64,000 nt of DNA from Phytoseiulus persimilis. Lineage: Eukaryota > Arthropoda > Arachnida > Mesostigmata > Phytoseiidae. Of the stretch, positions 45,534 through 57,943 are shown one piece after another (the first letter of the stretch is position 1; each line of letters begins with the position of its first letter). The DNA lies in NCBI GenBank assembly GCA_037576195.1, contig CM075101.1, positions 46,438,001 through 46,502,000 of the forward strand. The letters run 5' to 3'. Both the position numbers and the translations under genes were made by a program. A model generated the notes under the pieces. That model was not told where the DNA came from. It saw only the letters and a list, made by a program, of their open reading frames with translations, and made no database searches.

Positions 45534-45998
45534 TTGGAACTGGCCGCCGATCGATCCGCGCTCAACGGGAGCAGAGCCGGACCGCGAGTTGATTATCGTT
45601 TGATTTTTATCTTCGAAAATCGTCATTGTCACCATTGTGGGCGTCACGTCGCATCGCTGAGCCACCGGTCGTCCAAACGACGGTCGGCTGACTGTCCAGC
45701 AGCAGCACGAAACAGGAGCGTTGAAGAGTCCGACTCCTGCAGGCACCGCTATATCGATCTCGGAAAAATAATCGAGAGTTTCAAGAGCGAAAATGCAGTG
45801 AAACTTTCGGACGAAATGACAGGGAGACCTCAGTCCCGTATCCAGGGAACTCGCGGAAAACAAACCATCTGCCTGGATCCCGCAGCCCAAACCGGACGAT
45901 TTCTGAAGGATTTTGAGCTTGGCTTCTCAAAGGAGGTCTGGCGGTGGGCCAGCTGCTCATTATTTTCTCACTTCCCAGGCTACTCCTGCAGTTCGTGA
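45534..45998 (+). CDS. Unassigned ORF of about 150 codons
   Basis: The open frame begins MELAADRSALNGSRAG and is basic and Ser/Arg-rich. It is followed in another phase by a hydrophobic stretch at about 45.97-46.13 kb (FIVALVDVASAVGIACAA). A CT-rich upstream tract and a possible acceptor (CTTCCCAG) between the two could make them consecutive exons of a membrane protein, but no clean donor joins them. No family match. Confidence 0.25.
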   Translation: MELAADRSALNGSRAGPRVDYRLIFIFENRHCHHCGRHVASLSHRSSKRRSADCPAAARNRSVEESDSCRHRYIDLGKIIESFKSENAVKLSDEMTGRPQSRIQGTRGKQTICLDPAAQTGRFLKDFELGFSKEVWRWASCSLFSHFPGYSCSS

Positions 45999-46139
45999 TT
46001 TTATTGTAGCTCTCGTTGATGTAGCCAGCGCAGTCGGAATAGCATGCGCGGCTTCAGCCGCCCTGGTTCGACTGAAGATGCTCTCGCTGATGATCCAGAT
46101 GATCACAGTTTCCATCCATCCATCGAGTCGTCCATAAAC

Positions 46140-47294
46140 ATGGGCCACACAAGTAGGGCCCCTCTGCTAATTATGTCTTCTTCTTACGGCCAACATCTAC
46201 CTATGGGTCCAAGCATCGACTTCTGCTTAGTCTGGAGCTGCTCGCCCGCTCGCGGAGCCGCTGAAGTTTACCCCGTACCCGGCTGAGAGTCGGGTAACGG
46301 AGTTTCCCTCCCGTATCGTGGTTCTTGAGCCTCGTTGACCTCGAGTCCCGCCCAAGGGCCACGGCTAGGAAACCCCGCTCCCTCGAGGATCTCTGTCCCT
46401 TCGGAATCATTCCAGACACAGTTCTAGAGAAGTAATTGCAGCCCCCATGAACACGATCCTTACGGGTACTTTCGATCGCAATCTTCATCGTCGACAGTAC
46501 CATATTGGGACAGTACTCGAGCTCCACTATCCGAGCACTGTTCTCAGATGTTGGATTCCGTCGATATCGGCTCTTGAAGCCGCGAGCAATCAGCAGAACT
46601 CCGGACAACAATCATCGGGAATCAACGCGCAGTCAAGGAAATCACCCGCGCCGTTTCACAACAATCGGCACCAATAATAGCTAACAGCCAACAACAATGA
46701 CAAACATAAGAACTCGGTGAGCATTGTTTTCTGTTGATTGTTCACTGGTCTGTGGAGAACGGTTTGCTTGCTTTTCCGCCGCTTTTCGGAGCAGCCAACA
46801 CATTATGCGACGGGGCTCCGCGTCGTCCTTTTTTGCGTTTTCGTTGAGCTTACAGACGAACGACGTTTAGCTTCTTCTGTAGCTGGTGGGTTGCGTGGAC
46901 AGGTATGGATCGCTCGTTGAATCGCTCGCGTCTCCATCGGCCCAGTCGGTTCCGCTGTTGGATGGCCACTCGTTTCTTCATTCTCATGATACTGCATCAG
47001 TCGTTGATGATGAAGAAAACGACGACGGCTGAACACACAACAACTGATTGATGGCGTACAATTGCTCGCTCGTTGGATCTTCCCCTCGCTCATGATTCCT
47101 GTTTCTCTTAATTCCTTACTGTCTTCGCTCAGTTTCGCTTTGGATCTCACATTTTCAGCAAGAATTTCGGCTGATTTCTGCTTGGTCGACTGAGAGAAAA
47201 AGCACCCATCACGATGAGCAGAGTAGTACTTTTCTCAAAACATCGTCCATGTTCCAAACAACGCTGGTGCCACCAGAAGCTATCAGGGACTCAC
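46140..47294. other. No gene resolved
   Basis: Overlapping frames on both strands at 46.2-46.7 kb and 46.8-47.15 kb show no recognised domain. No repeats. Confidence 0.35.
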
Positions 47295-47484
47295 ATCGGT
47301 GTGATAGAATAAGTTTTGCACGGACGAAGAATGACCACTGAGGAGGGGTCAACCAACGGTGCAGTCAGGACCACCGACCAATCCGTTACGAACAGAGTTC
47401 CAACAGCTCTGAAATGCTCAGCGCCGACTCTGAGCGCCGATCCGGGAACTTCCCCAGACAATATGTAGGACAAAGCCAGGACTC
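47295..47484 (-). other. Possible exon of a serine-protease-like protein
   Basis: On the minus strand the stretch is bounded by a plausible acceptor (CTTCCAG) at 47485 and a good donor (CCGAT|GTGAGT) at 47294. It reads GEVPGSALRVGAEHFRAVGT, then LFVTDWSVVLTAPLVDPSSV. This recalls the trypsin-fold run leading to the catalytic-His loop (usually GGTLI..WVLTAAHC). The AAHC of active enzymes is replaced by a Pro-Leu-Val sequence, so a product would be a non-catalytic homologue or a decayed gene. Neighbouring exons were not identified. Confidence 0.25.
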
Positions 47485-50400
47485 TGGAAGTGATCTCCGC
47501 GGATCGTTGAAATTGAATGCGTTTTGATCATGTGACTATTCTCTGTCGACCACACTTGGAAATAACACCTTCTCGAGAGGTAACCGAAACCTCACTCCTC
47601 CTGAGTTCTCCCGAATGAAACCTAAACCCCCTCCCCCCCTTCCGCTCCAAAATCGGCGTGCAGCCCCGAAAACACTCCCTCCTGGGGGCTTCTTCCCGGG
47701 AATGTTCGGAACAGATCCGGGAACGTCCAAGTCCCGGTGCGCTCCGGTGGCAATGCGAGCAGAAGCGAATGGAGCCGACTTCCCAGATTGGTTGACCTGT
47801 TCTTTGCTGCCGAAAAACGTGGTGCACTGACAGTCATTCATCCTTGCTCTCTGATGCGGTCATGTGAGGGTTCTTTGCGATGAACCTTCGCGCTACGCAT
47901 TCCGACATCCAGAACGTGAGAGCTTTCGAGCTTCCGCGTGCAGGAGGAAGGTATGGAGAGCCTGCCTTTCAGTACGAGAACTGGGAAGCTGATATCCCGT
48001 AAGAATATGAGAACTCTTGGGAAGCCCGGAACCGTTAAGTACAACACATCCATTCTATGCTCGGAAAACGAGAAATTGAATGACAAGCTATCAGAATTCG
48101 TCAGCCACTCCGAGTCTCAAAGGATCAGTCACATCCAACTCATTCACCGGCTGGTCTTCAATGAACAGGCTCTTATGACGACACCGTTCTGTACTGAAGG
48201 AGGTTGTATACAGGTGTCGTTACACCAGGAGCACTTCGCGTATGCAGGATTCCTCGAATCATCGCGATAGCACGAAACTCGTAAGAAAAACAGGCGCTGG
48301 AACTTAGCCGTAGGAATCAAGAAGTCGAACGATAAAGTAGCGATAGGAGAGTCGAGGAATTTGGTCCAGAAAGTGACCTGAACCACGTTAGCTCAAGCCT
48401 CGCTCCGGCAGGAGATCGTTCGGGCGGCAGGGCGGCCGACTCGTCGAAGGGAATCTGTCGGCTCGATCGACGTCGACATCAAGCTGGGGAACAGAGAAGG
48501 TCCGATTCCTATTTCCGGAGTACATCTTCCGATCATTCGTTTAGAGTTCGCAAGACCCCACGACAAGCCTCACGAGCTGTTTCTCAAATCAGACGAATGA
48601 CCGAGATTCACACGGGCATTATGAGGAGATCGGAGCAAACAGGCTCAACCGGCAAGTCGAAAAGCACACTGGAAGCCTCCAGAACTATCCGGAAGTACAA
48701 CCAAACTGGTCTCAGGAGTGAGCCAAAATCCACTCGATATGATTCAGGGAAGGTCTTTACAGAGAAAGTTCAACGGTCTCTGCTTGGAGAGCGCTCGTCG
48801 TCAATGGTTGAAAATAACTCAAGCCCGAACACCCAGTCGATCGCCGTGCCAGCCAAATTCGTTTTGGCGAGAGAAAATTTGTCTCCAGGGGTTCAGTTAG
48901 TCATGGCGCACCATGAAGCATGAGCTTGCACGGGGCGCACTCGAATCGATCACGCTCGAAGCAATCATGCGCTCAAGTCGATCAAACCTGCGCTCAAATC
49001 AGTCCTGCGCTCGAGTCGAGTACCACCGTCGGTCCCGGGCCTGCGTGAGTTCCTCCTGACCTGTCCTGGAATATTTCTGAGTCATTCCGAAAGAAACCGG
49101 GCATTTCCACGAGTACCGTAAAATATCATGTTCGCGACCCGCCTTCCTCTCAGACAACGCTCCTCTTTGGCGCCCGCTCAACCGTTGGATATTTAACGGT
49201 ATTCCTGAACTTGCCAAAGAACACCCTTGGACCCTCATGGAATCACTCGGGAACTTTTCCTTCAACTGGTCTCGGAGGACTGTTGGGTCTTCGAGGCAGT
49301 GTTTCTGAATCCTCCCAAGAGAATCCTCGGGCAGAATCTCGGGCGAATGTTCCAGAACCGACCGCGAAGGAGTGCTATCTTTCTCGGGCCTAACCATGAC
49401 AGCCGGAAGGAGTGCCTCGAACATCCAAAAGAGGCTCGAGGTGGGTGTCATACATTCTCCGCGGATATTTGGTGAACGACACGATGTACTGTGGTGGATT
49501 GCTTCCCGAGCGGTCTAGAAGCATGTAGGCACTGTAGCCTAAACACCTCGTTGGCCGTTAGGCTATGAGTTTGACCCGATCTGCACGCTGTTGAGCGGGG
49601 GTCAAAGCGTGAATTCTGGGTGCGACACCCCACGCTAACGCTTCAAAGTTTTTCCCGCCTCCCCAGCTTGTGTGAGACAACATAGCTCTATCGAAGCAAC
49701 CCGTTGAGACAGCCTCGTGGAGAAGTCCCCAGATAATTTTGCGAAACCGGAGCTCGATGGGTGGAATCATTTAAAACGGCGTAAAGTGGCTCCCATTCGC
49801 TTCCCGCAGGAATCACCACGTTTAATTTTGGCGGCATGCATTGCTGGGATCCTCCTTTCTTCATTGCAGGAGGAAGAATCTGTTGTGATTGAACAGGACA
49901 TGGATTCGCTCCGACTTCCCATGGGCTGAGACAAACATCCCAACAGCTCTCGTTTGTCTTCAACTGGGCATTCGACTCGTCGATCATTCGCCGCAGCGGA
50001 ATCATCCGGAGAGCGAAACTCGCGTCAATTATTATAACTTTAACAATGATGGATATCGGAGACGATCATCTCTCATGACGTTGTGGAACATGAGAATATA
50101 ATCATTATCATTATAATGGGGAGCATATTACGCACCATTAGCGTGATGGTGCGCAACGTTACGAACGCGATTGTTGCCATCGTCTCGAGTTTCCACAGCG
50201 ACTGAATCATGCTCCGGGAACGAATCTCTCCCGATTGTCATCGCAGAGAGCCGTCACGCAAGAGGTCGCCGAGGAACCGAATGTAGAATTCCTCCGGAGC
50301 GACAGCTGTGGAAATACATCGGGACGATTTCCGATTTCTTCCTGAATTTTCGAGTCGCTGCAGTCCGCCGGCTCCGGTCGTCTCGATGGCAGCCTGCATG

Positions 50401-50730
50401 AATGATTCATATTCGAAGGCTCGAGATGAGTCCGTCGAGACCAGAGTTGAATCCTGACGGAGAAGAAATGCGAGAGGCTGAACGGTTCTTGATTGAACCA
50501 TTAATTCGATCGGTCGCAGACGAAAATAAAGAAGCGCTGTCCACTGGATGGCTTCATTCTTTTCGGTCGAGAGGATTAGTTCTCTCTCTTTGCTTCGGAA
50601 TTGATTCTCCTCTTAACTTCGCGAGCTGCCTCTTCGCGTCGTTCTTTGCTGCTGTCGTCTGGGCTCTCCCAAAACTGCGCCGTCTCTCTCAGGTTATTTC
50701 CTTGTCTTTGGCTACTTTCGTATGTTACTT
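47485..50730. other. Gene-poor stretch, no gene resolved
   Basis: Open pieces of 60-110 codons occur at 47.5-48.4 kb, 48.6-48.9 kb and 49.0-50.0 kb on both strands. None shows a domain. Around 50.09-50.16 kb an AT-rich block contains short mirrored words (ATAATCATTATCATTATAAT and GCGCACCATTAGCGTGATGG). Confidence 0.3.
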
Positions 50731-51040
50731 ACAGACTTTGTGTTCTCCTCTCTGCTCATCTTCGTTTATTTACCCGAAAAGGGCGGCGGGTTCGAGCGAG
50801 CGGGCGGTCGGCCGGCCGCCGGCCTCTGAGGCCTCCGGGGGCCTGACGCTTGTCTCGTTGGTGGATTTTTTCTCGTACTTGCGTCCTCTCCTCCGAGCCT
50901 TCCTCGGACCGCTCGTCCGTAAGGCGATCTTTCCTGCTCAATGTGCGTCTACTCGAGCCTGAACATCGGGAAGAATTCATCAGAATTTTGATCGTCACCA
51001 CTTCATCACTGGCCTCAGACGTCGGCGGTCGCAGCATCAC
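50731..51040 (-). other. Possible 5' exon with start codon and donor
   Basis: On the minus strand a GC-rich leader (about 50770-51040) precedes an ATG that opens MSREENTKS. It runs straight into a strong donor (GTCT|GTAAGT) near 50730. That is the layout of a short first coding exon behind a GC-rich 5' UTR. No second exon could be recognised downstream, so the gene is not identified. Confidence 0.25.
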
Positions 51041-53293
51041 CGAATTACTTGTTCCGCGAGCCAGTCTGTTGGTGGGTCGGCCGCGCGTTCAGCCGAGCAG
51101 CACCCAATGGACCGCCAACCGGCCAGAAAGCCAGACGCATGGATGGGACAGAAGAAAAACGCCTTCTCAAACAATCGACGAGTCCACAGACGACTGCGAC
51201 CCGGGTTTCTAGCTTGGAATCGAATTCCCCGTTGTTCGAGATCTCGAGCGAGTGAGATCAGGCGGCTGGAAACATGGCAGAGACTTTCGAGAACGTTGCA
51301 TAAACTCACTCGACCGAGAACATCCGCCGCCATTTTGCAACACGCGATTCTACACTCAAGACCACTCCTATCGGAGGTCTGAGAACCGTGATCACAACCG
51401 CTGCCTCCATTATAAAGAGATTCCCGTATCGAATTGAGAGTTCCATGACAACCGTCCAATCCTGCTTCTTTTCTTCTCGGACACGAAACTCAATCGAGGA
51501 TGGTGCCGCGAGGCTCATCTGGTTTTAGAGTGGTTTCTTACGGAAATGTCTGGATGACGGGAGCTGCCTACAGGAGTGGTTTCCGTCGAGCTCTCGCGTC
51601 ATCGATTCCCCATCTACACTCTCTCGCCCGATTCAGTCCATGATGAAACAATGAGTTCACCTCGGGCAGGGCTGCATTAAACGTTGGAAACTTGAGGCAT
51701 CGTTGGTGAAGCGCCTCATTATCGACGGCCGTCAGATCGCTTGTTTATTTTGGACAACGAGAGCGATGGCGCGATTGATGGCGACAGCAGAGCCCAACCG
51801 AGGCCGGACCGATAGCCTAAGTGTCCAAGCATTGATTTTTTGAGTGCAGCTCACTCTTAGGCAAACTTCGATAGATCCAACTATCCTTTCGTCACGAAGG
51901 CTTTGCGGCGTCCTCGGAAACACATGAGCGTTTCTGAACCTTAGAAGTCTGCCGCTGTGGGGAGAAACCTTCCGCCGTTCGCCCATGCGGTCAAGATTTA
52001 CACGAAAATGTGCCGGGGGATGCACGGTGAAAAATCCTATTCCTCGAAGTCAGCGAGCCGAAATTCGGTCCGAAACATCATAGCGATCTGCATTCCCTCA
52101 CATAATTCCACAGGACCCATCTGCCATCGCATAAACTTGACGCGGGGCGACTCTGTCCGACCGACCGCGTCTCAAGGGGCAATTTACATTTGATGAAAAC
52201 TGGATGGAATCGCGACCCGCGGTGCCGGCGGCCTCCAGACAGAGAGATCCACCCATTCGATTCGAACGTTACTATTCTTCTTTCCTTCACTGAAGATGCG
52301 AATTGCTTACAGGAGTTGCTCGCGCTTTTGTTATGGGGCCCCGTTATTGTACGGAGAAGCGTCCGCGGAGCGTCGTAGGTGCCCTGAGTTTGATGGCGTT
52401 CTTAGTTTTGCTCCGCTCTCAATCACCTAAGCAACAGAATGCTCTGGGGCTTGATCCAAGTGGACGGAACTCGCTAGCATGTGCAGAAAATTGAATTGCG
52501 CCGAGACAGCGAGTTCTTGCTAAAACACTTGAGCGTCAGATTTTATGACATCCGGACCGCTTGCGTCATGGCACTCGACTCCGGCTGGGATAGGTATGCA
52601 CCGCTCACGCAAAACTCATCCAGGAAATCACGAGATTAAACTTCTGTAAACATCGGTGACATACTACGATAGTCCACGGAGCCGACGTTGAGTGAATTAT
52701 CCTCTTTGTTTTCGTTCGTCGAGGGAGAAAACTGGACCAGAACTCTGTACCTAGCGCTCTCCAATCTTCTCCCGATTCCGAGCTGAGGAGGCGGTGTTCA
52801 AGCCGACAGAACTCGGCGTCCACTCTAGTCGGATATCTCGTGCTCAGAGAGCCTGTTATTTATTCATCATCATTTTCATCGAGATGATGCTCTTTGCAAG
52901 AAATTGCTGGGGCAATTGTGATTACGCTCGTATCAACCATGCTCAAGCCATAGCCTCGCCGTTGTTCTCATTTCGAGAACGTTTTTAGGCATGTCGTAGA
53001 CGAACGGAAGTCGCATTGAAGCCGTTTTAGGCTCTCGTCACGGTGGGAGCATGTTGGCGTAATTGCTCGGGCCCGACAGAGATGAGCCACTGAAGACCTG
53101 AAGTCAACTGGTCTAGATTAGGCTGAATGTTTTGGAGATCCCTTCGTTTCAGCTTAACGTTGCCCTTTTACACAGACGAGATTGTCGTGAAAGATCAGCC
53201 GTTCAGCGACACTTTCCCAATTTCCTCCCCAAGTCAGCAATCAGCGGCGCTCCAACGTCACTTATTCATTCCTCTAATTGTTGATCACTCCTC
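51041..53293. other. No gene resolved
   Basis: Short overlapping frames only. A single hydrophobic run lies at about 52.85-52.92 kb (+). The last 170 bp precede the gene at 53294 and may hold its promoter or 5' UTR. Confidence 0.35.
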
Positions 53294-54653
53294 ATGCTTC
53301 GATCGGTGACGACAACGATTCCTGACATTGCCGCAGATCCAACGGATTACGTCATGACAGAGCGAACTGAGGAAGGCTCTGAGGGTTTGACAGAGGTGCA
53401 GACGGCGGCCTTATCTGTTGGGAGTCAAATCAGTTGGCGTGAATATCTGAACGAGAACCAGAAGCTCTACTCTCGGCTTCTCGGAATATTCTTCATAGCT
53501 GCGGCGGTACTTTCGACCTACTTCTTCGACCCCCTCGAGGGGTACGAAACAAAGGCTACCTCTTCTCCGGCTCTATCGACACATAGACCGGGCACCGGGA
53601 AACCACCGGTCAACCAAGACGTGAGTTGAACCGCCCGAACTCAGTTTCTTCGGAGTTTCCGCAAACTCAGTTCTCATTACCCACCAGAACTTGTTCAGCA
53701 GTTACAGGCTTCACACGGACAAAAGTTACGTTGGTTACCACGACGCGATACTCAGTCGTAGTCTCAAAACTGAGATAACCGTTCTGGTCGAGGAAGATGG
53801 GCTCGTGTGGACAGCTTTTTTCTACGATTACGACGACGAAGAAATGTACCACGCGACTCTCTATGTTGATGGAAGTGTTGCCGGGCATTACCGGTACTTG
53901 TTCACCGTATGGGCTCCCAGTGAGATTTCCTTATACTCCTTCTACTGCTGCGTAAGATCGTACACCATGACTGAGCCGGCGGGTCAGCACTCATGAGGCG
54001 GAAATGTTTCTCAGGGACAGTCTCAGCTCCAGAAGCATCGAACGTCGCGATCTTGTTCCCAAGGGAACGCCTCACGCGAATTAGACTTGTGTTCGAGCCA
54101 TTCGAAAGCATGACCATGACGGTCATAGATGCCTCTGAGTTCTCCTCGAACCTGGACGTCGATAGAGATTCCGAGGGAACAGGGCAAGACGATGAGTTTG
54201 ATGTGTTCGCCGTGGGTCATCTAGAGGAAAACCCCGATCACCCATTTTACAAAAAAATGTGGGCTACACTGACCGTCAGAGTTCCGGAGAATTCGTTCAA
54301 TCAGAGATTTTTCTACTATCGAATCCTCCTAGGGAACTATTTGGCAGAATTCAAAAGGTCAGCAGTAAGTTCTCGCGGAGAAGCTCACAACTCCCTCTCT
54401 CCCGAAGCCGTAACCTTGTCTGCTCCCCCATTCCAGTGAAATATCTTCAATCGAACCGTTGAGATCCTTCATCGGCTGTGTTCCAAGCTTCTATGTCAAC
54501 GATGCGATCAAGTTGAGGACCCACCATAATCAACGTGATACTTTCGCTTATTCGGACGGAATCGGTATTTATCTACTTGATTGTAGTCTCTCCAGTCTTG
54601 GTCAGTACTCGTTCGTTTTCCCGAAGGTCCAGATCGCACTCAAGGTTCTCTAA
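53294..54653 (+). CDS. Novel predicted single-pass membrane protein, four exons
   Basis: Exons: 53294-53620, 53688-53919, 54015-54357 and 54437-54653. The donors are GAC|GTGAGT, CCCA|GTGAGA and AAAAG|GTCAGC; the acceptors CCACCAG, TTTCTCAG and CATTCCAG. All phases agree and give 372 residues from an ATG. A cytoplasmic-like acidic head (about 65 residues) precedes one membrane segment, LLGIFFIAAAVLSTYFF. About 280 residues follow, rich in Tyr, Asp and Phe, with no recognised domain (FYDYDDEEMYH, LYVDGSVAGHYRYLF, VFEPFESMTMTV). The layout suggests a type II membrane protein with an extracellular beta-rich domain. At the third junction a stronger donor (GCA|GTAAGT, seven bases later) would bring an immediate TGA after splicing, giving a shorter form that ends there. 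I recognise no family. Confidence 0.55.
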
Positions 54654-56976
54654 GAGCCCCATCCCTCATGAATACTCATCTGGGAGTTGTTTGATCAGCC
54701 CGTCTTCTGGGAAGCTGCCCAGGAAACTTTGAGTTAGTGCTCAGTCACGGCTCAGGCACCCGAATCGATCTGTTTGTAGACCTGGGATTGCTCTTTCTTG
54801 AACCAGCTTGAGATAAGACCGATGGGAAACATCGACTTCGGAGCTCAGTCTTCGACATCATAATGGAGTCGAGGATGTATTCACATGCCGACTCGGCAGC
54901 CAACTTCAGACTCATCTGCTGTGATGAGCTCGGTGATGATGTTATGCTCACTTTTCAGCCCGCTGTAACAGAACCATCGGCGAGAATTTCGATGTAGATA
55001 TCGACGAAGATGGGAAATAGAATTCCAGCGTGCTGAGCGCACCCAGAACAGCCCGGAGACGAATCTCGGAGACCGAGATTTGGCGTGAGCTGTATCAATA
55101 AAAGTTAGTCCCTTAGACCCGCGGCAGTCTCTGAGCCTCTTAGCGACATGCGCTCGTGAAAAAGCTCATCGCAAGATACGGATGGGAGCTGTTTTTTTCC
55201 CGGAATTAGGGATCAGCTCTTTCCTGCAGTAGAACTCCAGTGAACTATCAATTGGATGAGAGCCTTGAATGAACGCAGAGGACAGCGTTGATACCGTGTT
55301 GGAGATCTCCCTCACCTGGAGTCCGTTTCAACATTCCTGCATCGCTTGGACACCGTCATCGAATCCTACATGCCGATCCTCATCACATCGTCCCGATGGA
55401 ACGAGCTGCGGTAAACGGGATGACGCAAACTATACGACACCGCATCTCAATTATCTGCCAAACATCCACTTCTCCGCCATCGAGATTTTTTGACTCTGAC
55501 GCCTGGATATCACACATCGGGGGACTGTGACACGACTCAGAAGTGCTGGAAGTTTTCCACGTGGAAACTCCACGTTCATCCGTAGATCGTATCGGTAAAG
55601 ACAACAAGAGGTCGACTGCAATGAATATACCATGGGATCCCGAACTCTGCTTCTCAAAAAAACGGTTTCACAGTCCTCTCCGCAACGGAGACATGTTCTG
55701 GTTATGGCGGAAGCATCAGGATGAAGCTCCCGTTATTGTTCCGGTCGGTCGAGATTTCTGGATTGGAAAGGAAGCTACGGCTTCCCGGAATCCACGACTA
55801 TTGCCTTCCCGTACATCTCATCATGCATAACAGACTCGTAAAGTTGAATTATCTGTTCCAGGTATGAGAGCGCGGGCAACGGGACCATCGTAAAGATAGA
55901 GCAATGAGCCTCGTCAACGAGAGCAATTGCCGCAGCAGCGACAACAACGGTTACCAGTTAGCAGACGACGGCTGCTGTCGACGCTGTCCACAGGGCGGGG
56001 AAACAGCCGTAGAGCGAGAGTGCGATAAGGTCCGTCTGCTCGCCGCGGGCTCGCCGCCCGGCGCTAAAAGAGCGCCATGAGCTATACCAGCGGTAGATCA
56101 TAAGAGCGGTCGGATGGCAGGCTTCGCCTCCCTGTTCACCCTCTCACGAGAACGTTTGGCCGCGGGCCTATGCTCCGCCCATCTGGCATGGCCATCGAAT
56201 CAGAAGCTCGTCGGCCGCTCTTGCGCCGCCTCCGAACAACTTCGGTCCGATCTCCCCGCCGCAGCAACAAAATCTCGATTTGAACAAGGCATCGGCAATT
56301 TTTCGCGATTTTCTCACTTGGATCGTTGTCCTGCGAGCAGCACGAAAGCATCCCATCCAGGGACAGCCACTCGGCAGGCGGGTCGGTCCACCGTGATCAA
56401 GTCCACCGTCGTCCGCGTTCGCTTCGGTGGTCAGGCGTCTGATCGCAGATCAAGCAAGCATTCGAACGGTGGTGGAGCAGGCCGGAGTTTTCGGGCATCT
56501 GTCTGGAAACAGCTATTTCTAGAATCCGCTCGTGGACCCGCCTCAGGGCAACTGTCACCGGCGAGAACTCCTCGATCGAACGGCGACTGATTCACGCAGT
56601 CGTCGCAGAACGTGCTTCGACCGACCGCAGTTGTTGTCCGAGGGTCTGTTGCCACCGCCGCCGCCGCCGCCATAGTGGAGGAGACCAGACGGTGTTGTGT
56701 TGCTCAGTTGACCGAGGATCAAGTTCTCGGATCGTTCGAACTCAACTGAGGTCCGAACTCGTAGATGCCATCGGGGAGCCACCGTCGTTGCATCGAACGA
56801 CTCTGTGAAACCAGCAGTGAGAAGAAGAATCGTCTCCGGAGAAGTTGAGTACAACAAGAACTTGGGAAGCCAGATCCTGTTTCTGGAAGAGGAACTCGGA
56901 ACAAGTGGTTGTGTTTGTTGAGGTGTTCGTAGACTTTTCGGACGGTGCGGTTTCGGAACGGCAGAGAAACGGCGCA
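54654..56976. other. Upstream region of engrailed, no second gene resolved
   Basis: Plus-strand open pieces at about 54.82-55.0 kb (ends FQPAVTEPSARISM) and 55.3-55.83 kb could be exons of an unrecognised gene or decayed relatives of the upstream membrane-protein gene. From about 55.9 kb the DNA becomes GC-rich with no convincing coding potential. The last few hundred bases before 56977 are likely the engrailed promoter and 5' UTR. A CCGCCGCCG run lies at about 56650-56670. Confidence 0.4.
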
Positions 56977-57943
56977 ATGTTCTGCTACATGTTGTCGGCC
57001 GCCCAGGCCATCCTGCGGCAGCAGGCCCTCCTAGAAAACTCTCAGTCGGGACCGAATTGCGAGGGCTCGAGCCTGCAGGACAGTCTCAGGGCATCAACCG
57101 ACTCGAAGGACGAGGACGAGGAAGAGCTCTCCGTCGACGATGACGTCGACAAGCGCGACGATAGCTCCAACCAAGCCCAACTCAACAGCGCGCGACAGAA
57201 AAACGGCGAGGCCTCGGGCTCCGAGCCCCCGCAGGAAGAAACTGAAGACGAAGCGCAGGAGGCCAACAACAAATGGAAGGCGTCGGAGAAAGATCTCAAG
57301 TTCTCGATCGAGAAAATTCTATCCCCAGCGTTCGGAAACGATTTCTGGGCGCAGTTCCCGTTCTCGCGACCCGAGATGGAGCTCCTGCAGCTGCAGAGCC
57401 TGGCCGGGAACCTGCAGCGACTGCAGCAACTCCACCTGGAGCAAGCGAAGGCCGTGCAGGGCTCGAGTAGTCAGATGCAAACTATGCAGAGCCTCGCCAG
57501 CCTACAGAACTGCCTCAAGGCGATGCCACAAAACGTCGGTCTGGGCTTGCGTCAGCAGGAAAATCTCCCGATTGTTCCTCCAGCAGGGCTCAACAACCTG
57601 CAGCTGTCCGCGTTGCAGTCGATGCAGCACCTGCACAGCTTGCAGCTGATGCAGGGTCGCAAGTCGCCGGAGATTCGGAAGCGGCGACGAAGCTCAGACG
57701 AGGCGTCTCCTTCGAGAACCCCGGAAGTGTCGACGTTGCCGCCGGCGGCGAGAATTCCTCGAGTAGTTGAAAGACAGGAGGACAGTGAGAGTCAGGACAC
57801 CGTTCACGACGAGAGACTCAAAGGACCGCAGAGCGACGAGGCTGCGGCAGGTTCTTCGGAGGAAGGAGCAATCGGACCCGACAAACGAGGACTCTGGCCC
57901 GCCTGGGTCTACTGCACCAGATACTCGGATCGGCCCTCGAGTG
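56977..57943 (+). CDS. en: Engrailed homeobox protein, first coding exon
   Basis: The ATG at 56977 opens MFCYMLSAAQAILRQQALLE. The exon encodes 322 residues and ends one base into a codon at a GTGAGT donor (57944). An acidic stretch (residues 41-62) precedes the EH1 repressor motif LKFSIEKILSPAFG (about 107-120), which binds Groucho-type corepressors. A Gln/Leu-rich region follows. The exon ends with EH2, WPAWVYCTRYSDRPSSG, the engrailed-specific Extradenticle/Pbx contact. The intron falls right after DRPSSG, where engrailed genes are commonly split before EH3 and the homeodomain. The protein is a nuclear repressor needed for segment polarity and posterior compartments. The homeobox exon is absent from the window and must lie beyond 64000. 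The upstream in-frame extension has no ATG. Engrailed and an invected-like duplicate cannot be told apart without that exon. Confidence 0.92.

Noticed and set aside
49558..49770. A minus-strand BESS- or transposase-like ORF
   Set aside because: The resemblance is limited to a few residues (TPAQQRADRVKLI), with no supporting domain around it.
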